Position numbers and translations under genes: made by a program | Shown here: in pieces, positions 1 to 12,860 of the stretch | Numbering within the stretch: the first letter of the stretch is position 1 | Layout: the number at the start of each line of letters is the position of its first letter | NCBI RefSeq assembly: GCF_024679095.1 | Contig: NC_066509.1 | Location: 22,258,479 to 22,322,478 of the forward strand | Reading direction: 5' to 3' | Length of the DNA: 64,000 nucleotides | From: Eriocheir sinensis | Lineage: Eukaryota; Arthropoda; Malacostraca; Decapoda; Varunidae | Notes under the pieces: generated by a model | The model's input: only the letters and a program-made list of their open reading frames with translations | Told to the model about the DNA's origin: nothing | Databases searched by the model: none

Positions 1-1000
1 AATAGGTCGAGGGTGCCGATGGCTGCCAAAGGTGCAGTAGACTTTAGTTCATCAGATTAAGGGTTAGGTCCTCAGTCCAACACAGTTGGCCTGTAAGCTT
101 CCAAAACCTATGAAAAACTACGAAAAACTATCCAAAAACTACGAAGATTCCTGGTAGAGCTAGAGCTAAAAAATGCTGGCAGAGATGCATATAGACCTGA
201 GTTCATGCAGATTTAAGGGACAGTTCCTCGTCCCAACACAGGGTGTTATTCAGCTTCGAAAAACAAAGAAAAATACCCCAAAACACGACAATTCCTGGTA
301 AAACGTTTGGTGATCAGAAAAATCAAACAAATTTAAGGAAGTTGTGCAGGAACTTTAGCACCACGCGCTTAGTAAACAACCTGACCATTACGGAGAGCAC
401 AGGTTGGGTCAGTCTGGTCTGGCCGCTTACATGAACGCTGGAATTGGATTGTGAAATTAATTCTAGACGTAAAGGAAAATGATGTGGCTGTTGGCGATCA
501 CGAAAAAGTGCTGCAGTGTTTCCGGGAGGGTTCAGAGTTAAGGATCGGGTGGGGGACTTTAGCGATACAACAAGAAACTAATATCATTCTTATGTGGCTG
601 TCGGGAAAGAATTTAAGTTATAGGAAGGAGGAAACACAGACGAAGGTTCGATGTTCTTCAGTCTACCAGTAAAAGGGATAAAAGAAAAAAAATATATTGG
701 TAAACTCTTGCAAGTTGAAGGGCATTAGGGATGAGTTAGGGCATAAGTTTTGCGGAGTGAGGTAGCGGAGGGGAGGGAGGGGGGAGGTGACGGGACGCAG
801 ATGGCACGTTGAGAAGAACAGTTGCCATGGAAATAGCGATAGAAGACACGCAGCAAGGGAACCAACGACCTAACGAAAATATTAAAAAAAAGTTAAATCA
901 GAAGCAAGGAAAAGTGAAAAGGAAGAAAAAGAAGAAGCAGACGAAAAAAAGAACATACGAATAATTTAATGAATGAAACTGTTGATAAATAAATTATTAA
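1..1000. repeat. Gene-poor segment with a diverged 155-bp tandem duplication
   Basis: Two copies of a block beginning 'cagattaaggg' (53) and 'cagatttaaggg' (208) both run through 'ccaacacag' to 'attcctggta' and are clearly diverged. The rest, to about 1000, has short ORFs (for example 451-672) with no motif I recognise, then purine-rich DNA. No gene is supported. Confidence 0.5.
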
Positions 1001-1206
1001 ACAAGTAAATAAGTGAATAATGATAATAACGACTAATAAGGATAGTAATAACAACCTAAACTTCTCCCATCATCTCATCCTCCACTATTTTCCCTTCTCT
1101 CCTTTCCTCCTCCTTCCCTCCCTCCTCCCCCTCCGTCCCTTCCTTCACCTCTGTTCATCCGTCTTCTTCCTCCCTCCTGTCAGTCTGGCAATCACCACCT
1201 CCTGTT

Positions 1207-1512
<306 letters not shown>

Positions 1513-1539
1513 AAATCGATGAAATGTATGATCTTCCCA

Positions 1540-2648
1540 TGAGTATGTATCCTCCTCCTCCTCCTCCTCCTCCTCTCCTATTCTTCACCCACCACATTCT
1601 CGTTCTTCCTGTCTTCACCTCCCCTTCTTCCATCTTTTTCTTCCTCTCATGCACTCCTTTTTTTTCCTATTACTTCTTCCTTGCACCCTTCATTCCTACT
1701 CATCTGTATTACCATTCCTCGTCATCTTCCTCCTCGTTCTTTGCTGATTCATTTATTCAGTGAGTCAGTCAGTCATTCAGTCGTTCATTATGGGATCAGT
1801 TTATTCCCTATTCCTACATTTAGTGCACCAGATATGTTAGTCTTTAATATTTTTTTTTTTTTTACTTCTATTTGTGAGTAGATATTTTCAGTCCCCGTTA
1901 TTTGTTTTACTACTTTTATTACTATCACTATTCCTACTGCTACCAGAAATCTTATAAATATATATACTCGTATAACACCATTTGTAAGATCTTTGTCTCT
2001 ACCGTCATTACTATATATTTTCATTTATATTTAACTTGGGTTTGTTTTTATTTTTTCAACATCCTCGTCCCTCATATTTAGCCTCGTATCCTTCCTTCCT
2101 TCCTCCTCATCTTTTTTTACTTGTTTACCGCCTTCACGCACTCTCTTCCCTTTATGTTTTTATTTGCAATCCTCGTCACTTCTTTCGTTCTTTTACTAGC
2201 TTCCTTCCTCTTTATCTTCTTTATTTCCTCATTCCTCTCTCCTACTTTTTTTGGCTTTATGTCCTTATTTATCCTTTTTTGCTTTTCTTCCTTCCTTTCA
2301 TTCTTCCATCCACTCTTGCTATCTTTCTTCTTTCCTTCCATTTCTCCTTCAATTCCTTTCTACCTCGGCCGGTCTTTCATTACTCCTCTGCCTCGGTCTT
2401 TCCTCCCTCCATTCTGTAATATTTGCCTCCATTACTTCACACTTTCCTCTCTTCTTCCCCTCCTTCATTCACGCATCATTTTTTAATTCCATTTTTTATC
2501 TTTCCATTCTCTGCGCCATAAGGTCGTCAGGGTACACGTCTACTCTAATGATGAGAAGAGTTGATTGATAAGGAAGTTGTAGTTTATATATATTTACCGA
2601 TGATGGACGCTGATTAATATCCATCAGGACTCACCTGTGGACGCGGCC

Positions 2649-2704
<56 letters not shown>

Positions 2705-3160
2705 ATTTTTTATGTTTTTATATACGTATAATATTTTTTGACTATTTTCTTTTCTTTTTCTTTTTTCATTTATATATTTTCTTGGATTTCTTATGTATTT
2801 TCTATCACTTATTTTTATATTGTTTCTTACACTTTCATCCCATTTTTATTCCTTTTCTTTCTCTTTGTTTCATTCTTTCTTGCATTCCCCTAATGATCAT
2901 TTTAACTCATCCCTGCCCTTTTTCTTACTTTGTCTTATTATATTTTCCTTTTTCCTTCGTGTTATTAATTCTTTGCACTCATGTTTTTTCTTCTTTTTAT
3001 TTTCTTCATATTCATATTTTCTTCCTCTCTTGTCTCTCCTATTTATTCTTTTTTTCTTTCCATGAAAGAGTGAATATATTTTTTCCTCATTTTAACTTGA
3101 ATGAGTGTTTTATTTTTTTCTGAGTTCCTTTCACTGAATTAGTTTTCAGTAGTTTGCTCG
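1540..3160. other. Pyrimidine/T-rich low-complexity DNA with a (GT)n tract
   Basis: About 1.6 kb dominated by CTT, TCC and T runs. All ORFs consist of F, S, L, P and I and have no domain. A clean (GT)26 lies at 2651-2702. I see no gene. Confidence 0.75.
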
Positions 3161-3214
3161 TAATCAATTCAACATAACTTTTATTTCATCATTTGTTTGT
3201 TTTGATATTTGCCC

Positions 3215-4215
3215 ATGACAGACAGACAGACAGACAGACACAAGCCCACAGAGAGACACATAGACAAACATAAACACAAACAAAAAAAGCCGACATACAG
3301 AAAACTCACTGCACATACTGAGAGACAGACATATGGACAGGAAGGCGAACATTTAAAGCGATGGACGTTTTGAATAGACAGACAAACAAGTATAAAATAA
3401 AGACAAACAGACAAATCTAACGCCTAAGAGAATATTTCAATCAGTCAGTCAGTCATCCAGCCACTCAGTCAATCAGAAAGTTATTTTTAAAAGTCGGTCA
3501 TAAGGTCACGTAGTAGGCTATTAAGTCACTCAGTCAATTAATCAATATTTCAATCAATCAGTTATTTAGTTGGTCAGTTATCCAATTGATCAGTCAGTCA
3601 ACTAAACTAATCATTTAGTCAGTCGATCAACCACTCAGTTAGTCCATCAGTCAGTCAGCCAGTCAGTCAGTCAGTCCATCAGTCAGTCAGCCAGTCAGTC
3701 AGTCTATCAGTCAGTCAGTCCACTACTACAAAAAGGTAGATTATGAGAAAATATGCCGTTCAACGTTTTTATTTATTTATTTCAGTATTTATTTACTTGT
3801 TTACTTATTTATTCATCAATCCTCCATTCATTCCTCCATCCATCCATCCATCCATTCATTCATTCATTCATATGTTCTGTTTACTTTTCCTGCCCCGGCC
3901 CACGCTGACCCTAATTCCGCAAAGTTAGCGTCAAACAGTCAGTCAGCTTTTTGTTAAGTCTGTCGGTCAGCTGGTTGAACAGCTCGTCAGTCATTAAGTC
4001 AGTCATCCAGTGGGTGGATCGGTTAGTCAATGAGTGAGGGAGAGAGTGGGTGGACCAGTCAGTCAATCAGTCAGTCAACTAGTTCGTCGGTCAGTAGGTC
4101 AGTCAGTCAGTCAGTGGATCGGTCTGTCAGGGAGTGAGAGAGGGAGTGAGTGGGTCAGTCATTCATCCATTCATTCAGTCTGCCAGTCAGTCAGTCGGAC
4201 AGTTAGTGATTGTAA
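3215..4215. repeat. GTCA/CAGT-type tetranucleotide-rich region
   Basis: GACA runs (3220-3240), scattered CAGT/GTCA tetramers (3435-3720 and 3936-4200), and CATC/CATT runs at about 3835-3870. Copies are interspersed and imperfect, so this is an old, eroded tetranucleotide array. No gene. Confidence 0.8.
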
Positions 4216-4251
4216 GAAAAAATGTTATGGCTAGAGAAAAGTTGAAGTTTG

Positions 4252-4292
<41 letters not shown>

Positions 4293-4432
4293 CACACACA
4301 TAATACATAATAATAATAATAATAATAATAATTACTACTACTACTACTGTTCATGTTCATTTTCGGTGGGCTGTTCTTTGTTTAAGTTGTATGTACGTGT
4401 TTCTTTCCCATGATCACGTGCATATGTGCGCG

Positions 4433-4474
<42 letters not shown>
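4252..4474. repeat. Microsatellites (ATT)n, (AAT)n, (ACT)n, (CA)n
   Basis: (ATT)n 4252-4291, (AAT)n about 4308-4332, (ACT)n 4333-4350, (CA)n 4433-4474. Confidence 0.95.
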
Positions 4475-4477
<3 letters not shown>

Positions 4478-4735
4478 TAGCCTCAGTACCCCTCATTGCA
4501 TGTTTCATTGGACGCGAAAAAGTCCAGTTTATTAAATTCTCCACACGGCCGTAACTCAATTGGCTCCGCCGTTCATTCAGAGATTAATTCCCGCCCAAAA
4601 CTATTTCTCGTAAATCCTGAACATACATCACAGCCATTTGCCGCGGCTGCCACGCATTGAAAGACTGTAATGGACCATGCGGCATAGGAAGAGTTTGGGA
4701 AGGATGGACAGACAGGGAAGGTGATATTAAGTAAC

Positions 4736-5070
<335 letters not shown>

Positions 5071-5291
5071 TAACCAGTACCACTATCACTACCATCGCTA
5101 AGAGCATATCTATCATCATCATCATCATTATCAGCCCCCTACCATCACTACAAACAACAGTAACAACAAGGACACCACTATTGCAATCAGATGGTATTAA
5201 GATCAAATGCGGGAATATTTAACAAAAGAAATAATACTACATTTCATTCTCATATTTGCAGGTAAAGGAGAGAAAACGTATGATTTTAACT

Positions 5292-5905
5292 GGAGGAGGA
5301 GGAGGAGGAGGAGGAAACATGGAAACATGGAAAGAGGAAAGGCAAAGGCTATTGGCTCATTACGAGGTCGCTGCCTGCTTTGTGATTTATCCGTTTCCGA
5401 CCGCCACTTGGGCTTGCAGAGGAGGAGGAGGAGGAGGAGGAGGAGGAGGAGGAGGAGGAGGAGGAGATGTAAGGAAAGGAAGGGAATAAAGATGAGCAGA
5501 AACAGGATCGGGAGGAAAAGGAGAAAGAGAAGCAGGTGAAGGGAGAGGAGGAGGAGGAGGAAGAGGAGGAGAAGAAGAAAAGAGAAAGGAGAAAGGAGGA
5601 TGAAGGGAAGAGAGAGACAACGAGGACGAGGAAATGGAGGAAGTAAGTGGGAGCATCAGAAGGAGGAGGAGGAGGAGGAGGAGAAGAAGAAGAAAAGAGA
5701 CAGAAGAAAGGAGGATGAAAGGAAGAGAGAGACAACGAGGACGAGGAAGTGAAGTAAGTAAGTGGGAGCATCAAAAGGAGGAGGAGGAGGAGGAGGAGGA
5801 GGAGGTGGAGGAGGAGGAGGCCCTCGGGAGACAGGTGGATATCGTGTAAGGTAATTGCTTTGAAAAATTTCAAGGATTGGCGGAGTTTAAAGGTGGTGGA
5901 CGCCA

Positions 5906-5992
<87 letters not shown>
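5292..5992. repeat. (GGA)n clusters and (GA)n tract
   Basis: GGA runs at 5292-5314, 5419-5466, 5540-5570, 5661-5682 and 5777-5820, then an uninterrupted (GA)n at 5910-5992. A purine block containing 'gaaagagaaag...gagaaggagg' is repeated between GGA runs at about 5580-5640 and 5690-5760, so the area grew by local duplication. Confidence 0.9.
5316..5420 (-). mobile_element. CR1-like LINE 3' tail fragment
   Basis: The stretch has two tandem 'gaaacatg' octamers, 'ggctcattacgaggtcgctgcc' and 'gggcttgcag'. It matches, with many changes, the 3' end of the minus-strand CR1 copy at 18410-18530 ('ggctcataacaaggctgcc' and 'tggcttgcag'). Short 8-bp tandem repeats at the extreme 3' end are typical of CR1. 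Only about 100 bp remain and no reverse-transcriptase codons are visible. Confidence 0.6.
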
Positions 5993-5993
<1 letters not shown>

Positions 5994-6590
5994 AATTGTC
6001 GAATAATATTTAGCTTACATTTTGTCATTCTTCACTAATCTGCGTTTTTGTTTCCTTTCTTTAAATTCATCAAATGGAGCAATCCGTTTTGTCTCCCTTC
6101 TTTCTCTAACTATCAAATGGAGCAATTATTTTTTTTTTCTTTCACAGATTTGCTTCTATTGTTCTTTTTCTTTTTGAAACACTTCAGTTGTTAGGCTAAT
6201 GTGTCTTGTTTATTTACAGCATTTTCTTTGTTTTCTTTCGCCTTTCTTTGGCACTTTTCCTTTAATAAATGCTCACTAATATACTGCCATTTGTCTTTGT
6301 TTATTGCAAGTTTCTTACAGCTTTGTTGATGTGTGTTTCTTTTTACATTACCAAATACTGTCTTTGATATGTGTTGTCTTTCTTTTTGTGGCTCTGTACT
6401 TTTACTTCTATACAAACTGTATATGTCGCCATCTCTCCTCACGTGCTTCTGTTTATTAATAATTGTCACACACGTTATCTCCTTCTCCTGTAATAGTTGT
6501 CCTGTGTGGTCTGCCTCGTCGGTCAGCTGATCCTGGGTGATTACCTCAGTGTCGCGGAGCTCACTAACGATGCCTTATTAACACTCTTCA
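5993..6590. other. AT-rich intergenic DNA
   Basis: AT-rich, with the phrase 'atcaaatggagcaat' twice (about 6068 and 6112). A 92-codon minus ORF at 6191-6469 has no recognisable motif or codon bias. No gene is supported. Confidence 0.5.
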
Positions 6591-6595
6591 GACCC

Positions 6596-6855
6596 AGTAA
6601 ATCCTTCCTTGCTTCATTACTCACAAGAATAACAAATTATTTATGTTTATATTGATTTTTCACTCACACATCCTTTTCATGCTTTTTTCATATTGATTGT
6701 TTATTTTCTAGTATAAGCGAATAGTAAATCTAGTAAATCCTTCCTTGCTTCATTACTCACAGGAATAACAAATTATTTATATTTATATTGATTTTTCACT
6801 CACACATCCTTTTCATGCTTTTTTCATATTGATTGTTTATTTTCTAGTATAAGCG
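6596..6855. repeat. Recent 136-bp tandem duplication
   Basis: Copy 1 is 6596-6731 and copy 2 starts at 6732; both run from 'agtaaatccttcc' to 'gtataagcg'. Only a few bases differ ('cacaagaa'/'cacaggaa', 'ttatgttta'/'ttatattta'), so the duplication is young. Confidence 0.95.
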
Positions 6856-7310
6856 GAGGCTCTACTTTTCAGTGTGTTTAAGTCCTTCAATACCACACAG
6901 TCATTAATTTTACCACATCGATTTTTTTTTTATCTCCAAATATAAACATGATTGGTTTTGCTATTGATTTTTTTTTTTCATTGCTACTATCATTTTTTCT
7001 TTCGTTGATGGATGCAAGCGGAGCGCGGCCACTGAATATATTTCCGTTCAGAAGTATGAATGACGCTGCGCCGTGATGGAAAACTACATGTGAAAGCCTC
7101 AACTAGTAAATGTGTAGTGTTGGGCGCTGGGTGAAGGGAGGCTGTGAGGGGGGGGGGGGGCTGCGGGCTGGCGTGCGATGGGGGGGTTGACACGGTGACT
7201 GAGAGGTGAAGAAACAGGGTAGGAAGGAGGAGAAAGTAGTGTGAGGTGGGTCAACAGGCTTGCTGGGAGGTGGATAAACAGAGTGGTCAATAAATGCTTA
7301 ATTACTTGCT

Positions 7311-7315
<5 letters not shown>

Positions 7316-7349
<34 letters not shown>

Positions 7350-7400
7350 GTGTGTGTGTGTGTTGTGTTGTGTTGTGCTGTGTTTGGGGGGGTGCGTGTT
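7316..7400. repeat. (TG)n microsatellite upstream of the acidic-repeat gene
   Basis: (TG)n at 7316-7346, then interrupted 'tgtgt'/'gttgt' runs and G-rich sequence up to about 7425. It lies about 100-180 bp before the ATG at 7498. Confidence 0.9.
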
Positions 7401-7497
7401 TTTATGTGAGGGGGTGGGGGGCTGCCGCTACCATCTGCTATTGGCCTAGCTTGCCGCAGCTTCCTTCTCTTTGAAGTCACTCAACAAAAACATTTAA

Positions 7498-9055
7498 ATG
7501 GCAACCAAAACCTTCCGCAAAGAGGAGATCCGACGTGCCGTCTACGGCACTTGCTTGGTGGATGCGCCCGTGGGCGGGTGCAGCGTGGAGGCCGCGCCCA
7601 TCCGGGTGACGGTCAGCGTCCGCCGGCGCCGCGGGTGCTGGGGAGGCTGGCTGGCGCCTGGAGGAGTCGGCCGCGTTGTCCTTCGTCGACAGGCCGCGGG
7701 CCCCCTTCTTATCCAACGCCTTCCTGGACCTGGAGCACGTCTTCCGGTACAGCAGCGAGGCGGACGCGGACGCAGCGCAAGTTAAGATCTGTCTGACGCT
7801 CCTTAGCGGCCAGACGCGCGTGGCCAAAGTGGGCCTGGAAGACTTCCTGGGCCAGCTGATGCAGAGCGGCCGCCCAGAGTGCTTCACCCTGTACGTCTAC
7901 GAGGGGAAGGTCGCCCTGCTGCAGACCCGCCAGCCATCTCCGGAGGTTGTGACGGAGTGGCTGTTTGACGGAAGGGGAAATGACGCCCACAAAGGGTCAA
8001 CTTACAAGGACCGTGCCTGCTATGACCCCGAGGTCACTGTGATAGACAATTGCCAAGAAAAGATGGACCCCAGTGACTCGGAAGAGAGTGCATGGGAAAC
8101 CCCTGAGAATGACGCACAGGAAAGTGCATGGGAAACCGCCGAAGAAGACTCAGATGTGAGTGCATGGGAAACTCCCGAAGAAGACTCAGATGTGAGTGCA
8201 TGGGAAACTCCCGAAGAAGACTCAGATGTGAGTGCATGGGAAACTCCCGAAGAAGACTCCGATGTGAGTGCATGGGAAACTCCCGAAGAAGACTCAGATG
8301 TGAGTGCATGGGAAACTCCCGAAGAAGACTCAGAGGTGAGTGCATGGGAAACTCCCGAAGAAGACTCAGATGTGAGTGCATGGGAAACTCCCGAAGAAGA
8401 CTCAGATGTGAGTGCATTGGAAACTGAAGAAGACACAGAGGAGAGTGATAACTCAGGCGAGGAGAGTGGACTTAACACTGCTGAAGACACAGATAAGGAG
8501 AGTGGATGGGAGTCTGACGATGAAGGCTCAGAGGAGAGGGTGGCTGACGAGGACACGGAGGAGAGTGGAGGGGAGGCTGATGACAACACAGAGGAGGAGA
8601 CTAGATGGGAGTCTGAGGACGAAGACTCCGAGGAGGAGAGTGAACGGGAGACTCCCGGAGACTCGGATGAGAGTGGATGGGAGACTCTTGAAGAAGACGC
8701 AGAGGAGGAGGCTGGGCGGGGCAATGCTGAAGGCACAGAGGAGCGTGGCGGCGGCCGCAGCTTCCTGGCGAGGCTGGGGGCGGCGTGGCGGCACAACCGC
8801 CTCGCCCTGCTCCTGGCCGCCGCTGCGGTCTTGGTCTCGCGGGTGCCACTCGCTGACCCTGACGAGTGGCGGTGGGGCGGCGGCGGCGGGGGGCCCCAAG
8901 ATTGTGTTACTGTTGCATTTCTCATTCTTATTTACAACTCTTATCTATTATCCTACCGGTACAATTTTTCTACGTACGTACAAACAGAATGGGAAGTAGT
9001 AGTAGTAGTAGTGGTAGTAGTAATAGTATGGGGCGGGATGATGGGGTGGCAATGA
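7498..9055 (+). CDS. Uncharacterised acidic-repeat protein with C-terminal hydrophobic segment; one frameshift
   Basis: I do not recognise this protein. An ORF from ATG 7498 (MATKTFRKEEIRRAVYGTC...) has GC-rich coding bias for about 45 codons, then loses sense near 7630. The bias resumes in the next frame (open from 7610) and runs to a TGA at 9053-9055. The second frame holds three parts. First comes a globular-looking part of about 130 residues, including FLDLEHVFRYSS and FTLYVYEGKVALLQ. Next is an acidic region of about 220 residues with a tandem 12-residue unit SAWETPEEDSDV (8128-8420) and diverged ESGWE-type units. Last is a basic then hydrophobic segment (RLGAAWRHNRLALLLAAAAVLVS) that could be a membrane anchor. 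After about 8880 the frame enters a G run and an AGT microsatellite (poly-Val), so the true end may be earlier or spliced. The shift needs one base change near 7620-7645, so it could be a consensus error, a short intron or real damage. The long minus-strand ORF here is a shadow of the repeat. Confidence 0.6.
8128..8425 (+). repeat. 36-bp coding minisatellite (12-residue acidic repeat)
   Basis: About eight near-identical 36-bp units encode SAWETPEEDSDV. The unit length is a multiple of 3, so copy-number change keeps the frame. Differences between units are single bases (tca/tcc, gat/gag), which shows recent homogenisation. Diverged ESGWE/SEE units continue to about 8700. All three frames of both strands are open through it. 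Confidence 0.95.
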
Positions 9056-9059
9056 AGTG

Positions 9060-10020
9060 GTGATGGGGCTGGAAGGAGTAAATTGATAGGGGTTTAATTT
9101 GGATGTGACGAGTTGTTGAATGGTTAGAGGGTTGGTGGGCTTGTCAGTCGACGTGGTGGGTTGACGTGGTGGCTGGGAGGTTGTGATGGGTCTGGAAGAA
9201 GTGCGTTAATATGTGTTTCATTTTGAGGTGACGGGAGTTTAGAGGTTTGGAATAGTTGAGAGGGTTACAGAGTGGCGTTTAGAAATGGTCCCAGTCAGAT
9301 TGATAGGATTTTAGGCTGGTAGGAGTTTGGACATGACATTCCAAGGGATTTGGGCTGATAAGAGCTTCATTAAAGTTAACCTGACAGTGTAACTCGATTT
9401 ATAGTTTGGCATTATATTGGTGGTAGTGTTATTAGACGAATTAGGGGGTGAAGTCAGGGTCAAGGTGATTGGAGAATAATGAATTTACAGGAGATTTGGG
9501 CAGACAAGAGCTAAAGGTTGACCTGATAGTGCAAGACCTTGGACCATATTGGCTGAAGGGTTGCTGGCAAGAAAGATGAAAGAAAATCAGGCTGAAGTAC
9601 ATGTTGTTGGGGGTTTAGTTCGGCAGAAAGTTAGACATGATTGACAGGAGATTTAGACAGACAAGAGGCTTAAGTTGACCTGACTGTAAGATCATATTGG
9701 TTGAAAGGTTGGTTGACAATGGGAAAGAGGTTGAGGGGGAAGGGCTGTAGTTTGACAGAAGTTTAGATCACCGTAAATATTAAACAAAGCGTCGACAAGG
9801 GATTAAGTTTAGCATGATAACAGCATGTGTTAGGAAGGGTGTTGGAATCAGATTAACCACAGAAAGATTGTGTGTGTCGAGTAAAGGTTAAGAAGAGCTG
9901 CTCCAATGGGGCTTTAGGTTAAGAATAGCCAACGAGACTCCAAATAAGACGAAAAAATATCAAGTGTGTTTTGTTATTTAGTTAGCAGGAAAATGAGTGA
10001 ACGTAAGACTAAAAAAGCTT
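9060..10020. repeat. Degenerate repeat region around 'ggagattt...agacaagag...ttgacctga'
   Basis: Loosely repeated phrases recur, such as 'ggagatttgggcagacaagag' (about 9490) and 'ggagatttagacagacaagag' (about 9648), each followed by 'ttgacctga', and 'catattggttgaaaggttg'. This looks like an old tandem array with copies of about 150-165 bp. No ORF of note. Confidence 0.5.
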
Positions 10021-10033
10021 CGTTAACACTACT

Positions 10034-10072
10034 TTAAACAACAACAACAACAACAACAACAACAGTAATAGC

Positions 10073-10115
<43 letters not shown>

Positions 10116-10116
10116 G
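10034..10116. repeat. (CAA)n microsatellite
   Basis: Interrupted once by 'gtaatag' near 10065. Confidence 0.95.
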
Positions 10117-10436
10117 CTTCTCACCTCCCTCCTCCGCCACCTCAGAGTAATGATACATTGCTCTTCATCCTCCTTTTCCTCCCCCTTCCTTCCTTCCCAT
10201 CTCCCCACCACCCTCCCCTTCCCCATCCATCTCCTATCGCCTCCCTCCTCCCTTCCTTCTCTCCGTCCCTCTGCCCCTGCCTTGCTCTCCCATTCCCTCC
10301 CCTCCCTCTCGTTTTATCTCTTCCTCCTCCTCCTCATCCTCCTCCTCTTCCATCGCCTCATTTTTCACAGCTTGGCAGTCATAAATCCCATGAGGCAAGG
10401 CAGCCGATGTCACGGGGTCAAAAGGCATGTGTTATT
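10117..10436. other. Pyrimidine-rich spacer
   Basis: C/T-rich with no gene; it ends in 'cacggggtcaaaaggcatgtg' just before the (TTA)n tract. Confidence 0.6.
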
Positions 10437-10855
<419 letters not shown>

Positions 10856-11160
10856 TGGAGTTGTTGTAAACATCCTTTCATCCCCAATATTTTAGTTTTG
10901 TTTTTCCTTATTTTTACTTTCACATTTTTGTTGATCTATCTCTATATCTGTCTTTATCTTTATCGGTCTATCTTCCTTTTAACAAGATTATCCTTTGGTC
11001 TTCTTTTTGCGTTGCCTTCACTATGTCATTTTTGTTGTTATTGTTATACATATTTATTCACTTATTTATGTATTTATTCATATTTTCGTTAAGTTAGCTC
11101 GTTAATTACCTAGCTATATAATTACTCTGTCAACCATTTACCAATCTCCTCATGACAGCA

Positions 11161-11326
11161 TTTCTCACACGTACAGAGGCAGCGAGCGGCGGACGAGGAG
11201 AGCCATCTTGAGGGGGTTAGCGGAGGGGGACAGGCGGGGCAGCCTCACACCTCACACCTCCCTCCCTCCCTCCCTCCCTCCGTGATGCAGTGTTTCGGCG
11301 CCACACAGACACGCTGCTTCGGCCGG
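11161..11326 (+). CDS. Candidate first exon with tiny coding start and perfect splice donor
   Basis: A GC-rich island (11160-11330) in AT-rich DNA ends with an ATG at 11285 opening 14 codons (MQCFGATQTRCFGR). These run straight into GTAAGT at 11327, a consensus 5' splice site. A (CCCT)n run (11261-11281) precedes the ATG. The exon ends in phase 0, as do the candidate exons at 33297, 36921 and 38934, so it could belong to the same gene. That link is inference, and a non-coding or unrelated exon is possible. Confidence 0.35.
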
Positions 11327-11349
11327 GTAAGTACTTGAGGCTCTGTTCT

Positions 11350-12660
11350 GTTCTGTCCCGTGCTTGTAAAGGCTGTAGCAGGAAGGTTGAGGGCGAACCG
11401 TTGCTGTGCGGAAGAAAGGATGAAAGGAAGGATTGGTTATAGCGGTACTAGTGGTTGTTGTTGTCGTGCTGGAGCAGATGATGTAGTAATACTAGTCGTG
11501 GTGGCGGTGGTGGAAGTAAAGGTAGTGGTAGGAATCGCAGAGTTGTGTTGTTCTTGGTTATGTCACCTTTCCTGCCAGTCTCGGTCCACACAAGATTGCA
11601 TGTACCCAAGGTCATTTTTACTGCTAAACATCTTGCATGTAATACACATAATGTCGTTGCTGCGTCGCTCCTAGAAAATCCTCCCCATCCTCCAGGAAGC
11701 CACACACGTTGTCCCTGGAACAGCTTGACAGGCCCAGTACCTATAACGTGTTCACCAGCATGACTGAGCCCGTTCTCGGCGTCTGGTGTCTTAAGACAAT
11801 GGGGGAGGCGAAGAGATGAAAGGGAATAGGGAAAAGAGCAAATATGAAGGGGCAGTATAAAGGGAAGATTCAATTAGAGGGAGGTGATAAAGGGTTTAAC
11901 TTATTTTGTCTTAAGACACTGTTAAAAGAGAGATTAGCTTAAATAAATTAGGTTGTAGAAGTTATTAGCACGCAGAAGTAATGAACGTTGAAAGCTGAAG
12001 AAGGTGAAGAAGAGAAGGAAGGAAAACAAAAATGCGATGAGAGGGAAAGAGAATAAAAGTTAGGAGAAAGGAACGGAGGAAAAATTATAACGCACGAAGA
12101 AAACAACAAGATAAAAAAGAAAAGGAGAAAAATGGACAAAAAGTACGGAGTAAATGAAAAAGGAAAGAAGAAAAAAGCAAAACGAGAGGAAAGGAGACTA
12201 ATAGTTATGAAAAAGGACTGGAGGAGAAACTATAACTGAGAAGAAAAGGAAGAGAAAAAAGAAAAAAGGTGAAAGTGGACAAAAAATACGAAGTAAAGAA
12301 AAAAAGAAAAAAACAAGTAACACGAAATAAAAGAGAAAGGAAGAGCTAAACAGTGAGCCACACGCCCACACCACACGCCCACACCACACGCCAGGACCAG
12401 CGAGGGTGTGGAGCATGAACCACAATGATCCATCACTAACCAGTACGATCCCAAAACCTTCCCTGCTCGATAAACACACTAACTCTGATACACGTGTTTG
12501 CCATTACAGTGTCTCCGTACTCTGTGGCTGGCTCTGAGGGAACCTGAAGTGCGTGTTGGGCACTTAAATATTATAGGAGCGCCTCTTAAGACTTTTTCTG
12601 CGCCTTAAGTGCCGCCCATGTCGAGAGTTGGAACCTAAATCACGACTGACGGATCCCACG
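11350..12660. other. Intron-like or intergenic DNA, purine-rich in the second half
   Basis: 11820-12360 is strongly A/G-rich (GAAAAGGAG-type). The stretch 12360-12400 holds three copies of 'cacacgccca'. No gene is supported. Confidence 0.5.
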
Positions 12661-12677
12661 CGTGATTCTGGTCCTCG

Positions 12678-12860
12678 GCACGCGATGACGTCATGAACAG
12701 CACTTACTTGTACCCATATCTCGGCCACGATCTTTTGAGTAGTAGTAGTAGTAGTAATAGCAGTCAGGGAAGTAGTAGCAGTAGTGGCAGGCTAAGGGCA
12801 CGCGATAACGTCATGAACAGCACTTACTTCTACCCATATCTCGGCCACGATCTTTTGAGT
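12678..12860. repeat. 120-bp duplication carrying a CRE-like TGACGTCA palindrome
   Basis: 'gcacgcgatgacgtcatgaac' at 12678 recurs at 12798 with one change (taacgtca), and identity continues through 'cttttgagt'. The copies are separated by AGT repeats. The first contains the 8-bp palindrome TGACGTCA (12686-12693); the second has lost it. Regulatory use is speculative. Confidence 0.85.

Noticed and set aside
3440..4215. CAGT-spaced sequence as a CRISPR-like array
   Set aside because: Tetranucleotide microsatellite without uniform repeats or spacers, in a eukaryotic setting.
6191..6469. 92-codon minus-strand ORF as a gene
   Set aside because: AT-rich, no codon bias, no motif and no splice or promoter signals.
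8020..8925. 301-codon minus-strand ORF opposite the acidic-repeat gene
   Set aside because: The 36-bp unit is open in all frames, and codon bias and the non-repeat flanks favour the plus strand.
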